From: Callorhinus ursinus
Taxonomy: Eukaryota > Chordata > Mammalia > Carnivora > Otariidae
Assembly: GCF_003265705.1 (NCBI RefSeq)
Contig: NW_020313057.1
Span: 8,413,820 to 8,477,819 of the forward strand
Direction: 5' to 3'
DNA: 64,000 nt
Below the pieces are notes generated by a model. The model did no database searches and was not told where the DNA came from. It saw only the letters and a program-made list of their open reading frames with translations. Made by a program: the position numbers and the translations under genes. Shown in pieces: positions 60,165-64,000 of this stretch; within the stretch, counting starts at the first letter, position 1, and each line of letters begins with the position of its first letter.

Positions 60165-60288
60165 CCAGGTGGTTGGGTCCCAGCAGAGACTCTGATTCCA
60201 GAGGGGAGGCTGGAGGATTTGCATTCCTAACAAATTCCCATTTGATGCTGATGATGTTGGTGTGGGAGCCCTTTTTTGAGAACTATTG
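60165..60288 (+). mobile_element. MER5A-like hAT fragment (3' part)
   Basis: 'agagactctgattccagaggggaggctggaggatttgcattcctaacaaattcccatttgatgctgatgatgttgg' and 'gggagcccttttttgagaactattgat' follow the right half of MER5A, including its terminal inverted repeat. The left end is missing or too diverged to see. Confidence 0.75.
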
Positions 60289-60699
60289 ATATAAAACATG
60301 AGGGGTATTTGTCAGCCCCTCATCATCATTCTGTTTCTCAGCTACCCTCCCAACTTCCTTGGTGATTCAGAACACATCAACAGCATTGCATGTCATTGCT
60401 TCTGAAGAGGCTACTCCTTGGAGACGTCCTGTTCCTGCTTTAAGTGGCACAAAGTGGTACTCGAACCCTAGGCTGTATAAGAAGAAAAAGAGGGAGAGAA
60501 CAAGAAAAATGATGCAGTGTGCCTCGGATTTAAGCATTCCTGGATAAGGACCTCACTGATATCAACATTTACCCAAATCAAAGCGAGTTCCCTAAACTCA
60601 GATTAAAATGAACACAAAGGATGGTGGGTGGGGGAGAGTCCTCTTTTTAACCAAATAAAGTCCACTATCTTTCCTCTCTGTCTCTCTTCGGTGAACAAT
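60289..60699. other. Unique non-coding stretch
   Basis: Nothing recognised. Confidence 0.4.
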
Positions 60700-60875
60700 A
60701 TGGGGTTGCCTGGACAGAGCTTGTCATCTGTGTTTATCTCATCTGGTCATCTGTAATTCGATTGCAAGCCCCTATGGGCAGTAGCGGTAGAGTTGTAATC
60801 CAATTTTGTACAGTGCCTGGCACAGTCCCTTCACCATAAAGAGGGTGCTCAATAAATATTTATTGACGATGTTTA
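60700..60875 (+). repeat. L2/MIR-type 3' end
   Basis: 'gattgcaagcccctatgggcagtag' then 'attttgtacagtgcctggcacagt' and 'ggtgctcaataaatatttattgacgatg' follow the L2 terminus. MIR has a similar last 40 bases, so MIR is the alternative. Confidence 0.65.
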
Positions 60876-62679
60876 TCTTTAATTCCTCAGGAAGCTTAGG
60901 CAATTCCAGGCCACTCTACTTAGTTGAATGATAATGGAATTGATAAGCTATCACGGGGGGAAAACACATGGGTGGTAGGTTTTTTAAAACCAACCCACCA
61001 TCAAAGATTCAAAATGGGGAGGTAGCATTTAGCACCCGAGGGATGTTATAGGTTTAAACACTGACTTTGTGCCAAATTTGTAACAGCGATCTGAGCACTA
61101 GAAGAGACAAAACACCATAAACCAGGGTCTTAAATGTGACTCTTCTGGCACTTTCCTTAAGAGATGCTAAAGTTTATAATATTGGAGGTTTACTCTTCAC
61201 CTACCAAAGTTTCTAATAAGTCAAATAAATTGGCCCATAAAGTCAATATGATTTTAATTATGGGCAAACATATTCATCAACCCCCAGATGGTTTTTCTTT
61301 GTTAAAAATCACGGAACTGACATCACTGGAAACATGATACACGTTTGGCTGATAGAGTCTCTTCCGACTACAAAATGTTCCTAACCTTGGCAACCAAAGC
61401 CTTACACAAGAAGTGAAGTAATTGGGGACTTTTTTTTCCTCTACATTTGAAAAAAAAATTGTTTAATCTCTCTTGAAATACCTCCAAACACACACGTCTA
61501 ATTAAAAACACACCTAAAGCCAGTAAGAGAGCAGGTCACTCATAAGTGACAAAGTGAGGCAAGAAATTCCGGGAGCCAGGAAAACCCAGGGACACTTTTT
61601 TCAGGCATGCATCGGGGTAAGGAGAAGGCTGTGCCTGCATGGTGCACCCGGGAGATAGAAGAGCTGCATTGGGTAATGCACACTCAATGGGATGCCCAGT
61701 CAATGGGAACATTTGGCCATCCTTCTGATACTCCAGCGGCAAGAATTTTGAGCCATAGCTTTTGTGGGTCTTTCCCTACTCTTCAGTGCAAGCATTAGGT
61801 TAAAGAAATAATGTTGTGTAAGAGGTAAAAGGGTAAGACACAGAGACAGAGAACAAGGAGTTCAAGAAGAAAGCAGTGAGATTGCCCAACATGGGCTTGT
61901 CCATTCGGAACATTGGAGAAGACAGAATCCATTGTTTCTTGCAGATGATTCCTTTGGAATTCTTTTCTTGGCTTCTGAGACTGGTTCACCTTGTGACCTC
62001 AAATTTTTCCCTTGCTGCCTGGTTCCTTTGCCTTTGTGCCTTCCTCTGCCCTTCAATACCAGGAGCCTCTGTTGATTGAAAAATGGATAGCAAATGGAAA
62101 AATTCCATAGTCGTGCAGATAATGAAGACGCTTCACCTGGATCTCTCTCACCAGAGCTAAGGTTAAAGTGCTTGCTCTCTTTCATCTATTTTGCACTAAA
62201 AAAAGCCTCTTCCCCATGGTTAGGGACATGGTTTTCAGGCCAGTTTCTCTTGCAGTTGATCTATCCCTGCACATGCACAGTGGATTACTATTGGCAACTG
62301 GAGAGTCAAAAGTCCAACCCATGACTTATGTGGGATTGGAATTTGGGCTTTCAGTCACTGCCTTCAGTTTCTCAGAATTGGAGCTTATCAGCCTAGAGGC
62401 TGATCTGCACTCTTCCTGGGTAAATTTATACTGTATACTGTATGAAAAAGTAAATGAAATAGCAGAATGTGCGTGTCATCAAGGATGACCAGAGAGAATG
62501 ACGTAGGGAATGATGTTTAGGGACTAGTATGAAATAGCTCCCCTGAAACAAACTGCCCTGTGGTCAGAAACACCCTTTCTACCTGCCCTGACCAGAGCCC
62601 AGCTCAATCCCGCTGTGGCCAGGATGCCAGGGCGCCAACCCTGGGCATTCGCTGATTCTATTTCCTTTGGCCAATTGCT
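60876..62679. other. Unique non-coding stretch
   Basis: About 1.8 kb with no gene supported. Overlapping frames on both strands at 61795-62488 (up to 107 codons) have no domain and no consistent splice context. Confidence 0.4.
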
Positions 62680-62765
62680 CCATATCTCCGATTCTCAGTT
62701 GTCCCTTCTATAAAATAAACAATTTGGAAAGGGTGACTACGGAGGTCCCTTCCAGCTCTAATAGC
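62680..62765 (+). repeat. MIR-family fragment
   Basis: 'ctcagttgtcccttctataaaataaacaatttgg' then 'gggtgactacggaggtcccttccagctctaatagctc' is the MIR variant ending seen as 'gatgatctctaaggtcccttccagctct'. Only part of the element is visible. Confidence 0.6.
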
Positions 62766-62834
62766 TCAGGAAACCAGGAAAATGGTCATCAAGGTTCCCA
62801 AGAGGAAAGACTCTCCATCAAAGGTCTGTTTGGG

Positions 62835-63060
62835 CTCCCGTTCCCCTGCTCACTAGCTGTGTAAACTTGATTTTGAGCAAGTGTATCCCCTCGCTAAGCC
62901 CCAGTATCCTCACCTTAAAAATGGGGATAACGACAATATGAACCTCCAAGACTTATCATGGGATTAATGAAGCTGTTGCATGCAGCATGCCCGGCACAGA
63001 GTAAGAGCTAAGTGACTCTAAACCAGCATTATAACTTTAATACTAGCATTACGATTATTC
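62835..63060 (+). repeat. MIR SINE, well preserved
   Basis: 'ctcactagctgtgtaaacttg', 'taagccccagtatcctcaccttaaaaatggggataacgacaatatg', 'cttatcatgggattaatgaagctgttgcatgcagcatgcccggcacagagtaagagc' and a last ATTA-rich part follow MIR order from the head to near the end. Confidence 0.85.
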
Positions 63061-63199
63061 TAGGGCCGCACAGCGCACATGTCAGAGTCCTGTCAGTAAC
63101 AAGGAGTGAAGGTCGCAGGTGTGTGGCCAGGCTGCATGAGTGGAGATGACCACATGATTCCTGACCTTAAATTCCCAATTCCTACCACCCAAGGTTCTA

Positions 63200-63312
63200 C
63201 TCCCCTTGTGGGCAGAGGTTGGGGGTTTGCATATTTTTATTTTCATCCTTATGCTTTTCTGTGCATTCCAAATTTTCTACAGTGAATAGCAATTATTTTT
63301 AAAACAGGAAAA
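63200..63312 (+). repeat. Ancient L1 (L1M-type) 3' end
   Basis: 'gcatatttttattttcatccttatgcttttctgtgcattccaaattttctacagtgaatagc' followed by an A-rich end matches old L1 3' UTR endings. Confidence 0.65.
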
Positions 63313-63611
63313 AAAGCCCATTTTGTGTGTTTTAAATATAATTTTGACTCAATCTTGCACTAACCATTAACGAATGCATAAACTGCTGTGGACGTGCATC
63401 ATTTCTTTGTTCAGAGTAAAAGTTTGCTTTGTCCTCATTCAACGTATGACAGGGAGCAAATTTGCCTTTATGAATCAGTGCAAGAGGTAGCACATATCTG
63501 GTATTTGTAGAGATATCCTGAGACCTCCAGCACCCTGAAATTTCTTCCCATAGCTTAATTGCTATGGGATAAGACAAATAAGTTTCAAAGAGCGTCCTTG
63601 GGGGAACCTTA
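63313..63611. other. Unique non-coding stretch
   Basis: Nothing recognised. The minus-strand frame at 63332-63577 has no domain. Confidence 0.4.
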
Positions 63612-63954
63612 AAAATTGTGATTCAGGGGCACAGTCGGTACAGCGTGCAACTCTTGATCTCAGAGTCGTGAGTTTAAACCCCACATTGGGCATGGATCCT
63701 ACTTAAAAAAAAAAAAAAAAGACAAACAGGGCGCCTGGGTGGCTCAGTTGGTTAATCGACTGCCTTCGGCTCAGGTCATGATCCTGGGGTCCCAGGATCG
63801 AGTCCCGCATCGGGCTCCCTGCTCAGCAGGGAGTCTGCTTCTCCCTCTGACCCTCCCCCCTCTCATGTTCTCTCTCTCTCTCTCTCTCTCACTGTCTCTC
63901 AAATACATAAATAAAATCTTTAAAAAAAAAAGACAAAACAAAACTGTGAGTTCA
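63612..63954 (+). mobile_element. Short CAN-SINE (outer element of a nest) with TSD
   Basis: SINE A body is 63626-63720: ggggcacagtcggtacagcg (about 11 bases of the head are deleted), 'ctcttgatctcagagtcgtgag', 'cccacattgggcatggatcctac' and a 16-A tail. It is the short subtype without a CT domain. Its left duplication aaaattgtgattca (63612-63625) is matched at 63940-63954 (aaaactgtgagttca, one substitution and one extra base). That match lies beyond a second SINE, so the second SINE sits within the tail of A. Confidence 0.85.
63729..63931 (+). mobile_element. CAN-SINE, young type, nested in the tail of another SINE
   Basis: Full head gggcgcctgggtggctcag, 'cttcggctcaggtcatgatcc', 'ctgctcagcagggagtctgc', 'ccctctgaccctcccccc', a (CT)n at about 63868-63890, 'caaatacataaataaaatcttt' and an A tail. 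Its flanks AAAA...gacaaaca (ending 63728) and AAAA...gacaaaaca (ending 63940) are the likely target duplication. The antisense frame at 63771-63974 is within it. Confidence 0.95.
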
Positions 63955-64000
63955 GTTAGGACACAAAATGACAATGGGGACAGAGAGCCTGCAGAGACAG

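Overview
This window looks like non-coding nuclear DNA from a mammal of the order Carnivora. The main evidence is a set of about a dozen tRNA-Lys-derived CAN-SINEs. Each has the head motif gggcgcctgggtggctcag, a CT-rich 3' part, an A-rich tail and, usually, clear target-site duplications. The copies lack the SINE heads I associate with dog (ggatccctgggtggcgcag), cat and bear. The youngest copies end in the ccctctgaccctc then CT-repeat form, so I lean towards an arctoid carnivore (seal, sea lion or mustelid), but I cannot prove the species. GC is low, no CpG island was noticed, and no complete protein-coding gene is visible.

Layout. 1-14.9 kb: an L2 remnant followed by a GATA microsatellite, a SINE, antisense MIRs, an old L1M 3' end, a good L2 3' end near 8.3-8.7 kb, a 32-bp direct repeat near 9.7/10.2 kb and another SINE. 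14.95-15.48 kb: a U2 snRNA pseudogene joined to an unrelated 3' transcript piece, with an A-rich tail, bracketed by a 15-bp target-site duplication. This is a chimeric retrocopy and the best single discovery here. 15.9-31.2 kb: SINEs, L2, a young truncated L1 tail, MIR, CA repeats, a MER5A-like hAT element, an LTR-like repeat, an L1 insertion with its own CA array, and a long polypurine tract. 32.4-33.7 kb: remnant of an ERVL-MaLR element (LTR plus internal-like sequence). 37.0-38.7 kb: a nest of MLT1-like LTRs, one apparently split by another repeat. 45.9-49.2 kb: an L2 interrupted by a SINE, a solo MLT1-like LTR, and an antisense L1 with a GT array. 50-63.6 kb: SINE-poor and mostly unique, with MIR and L2 remnants, a second GATA array, a TAAT-rich candidate regulatory block near 57.77-57.96 kb and a 148-codon minus-strand open frame near 58.5-58.95 kb that could hold an exon. 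63.6-64.0 kb: two nested SINEs.

No genes work together here in an operon sense. The window reads as intergenic or intronic DNA shaped by retrotransposition. If the 58.5 kb frame is a real exon, a minus-strand gene would run through at least that end of the window. All repeat names come from remembered family consensus features, not from a database search.
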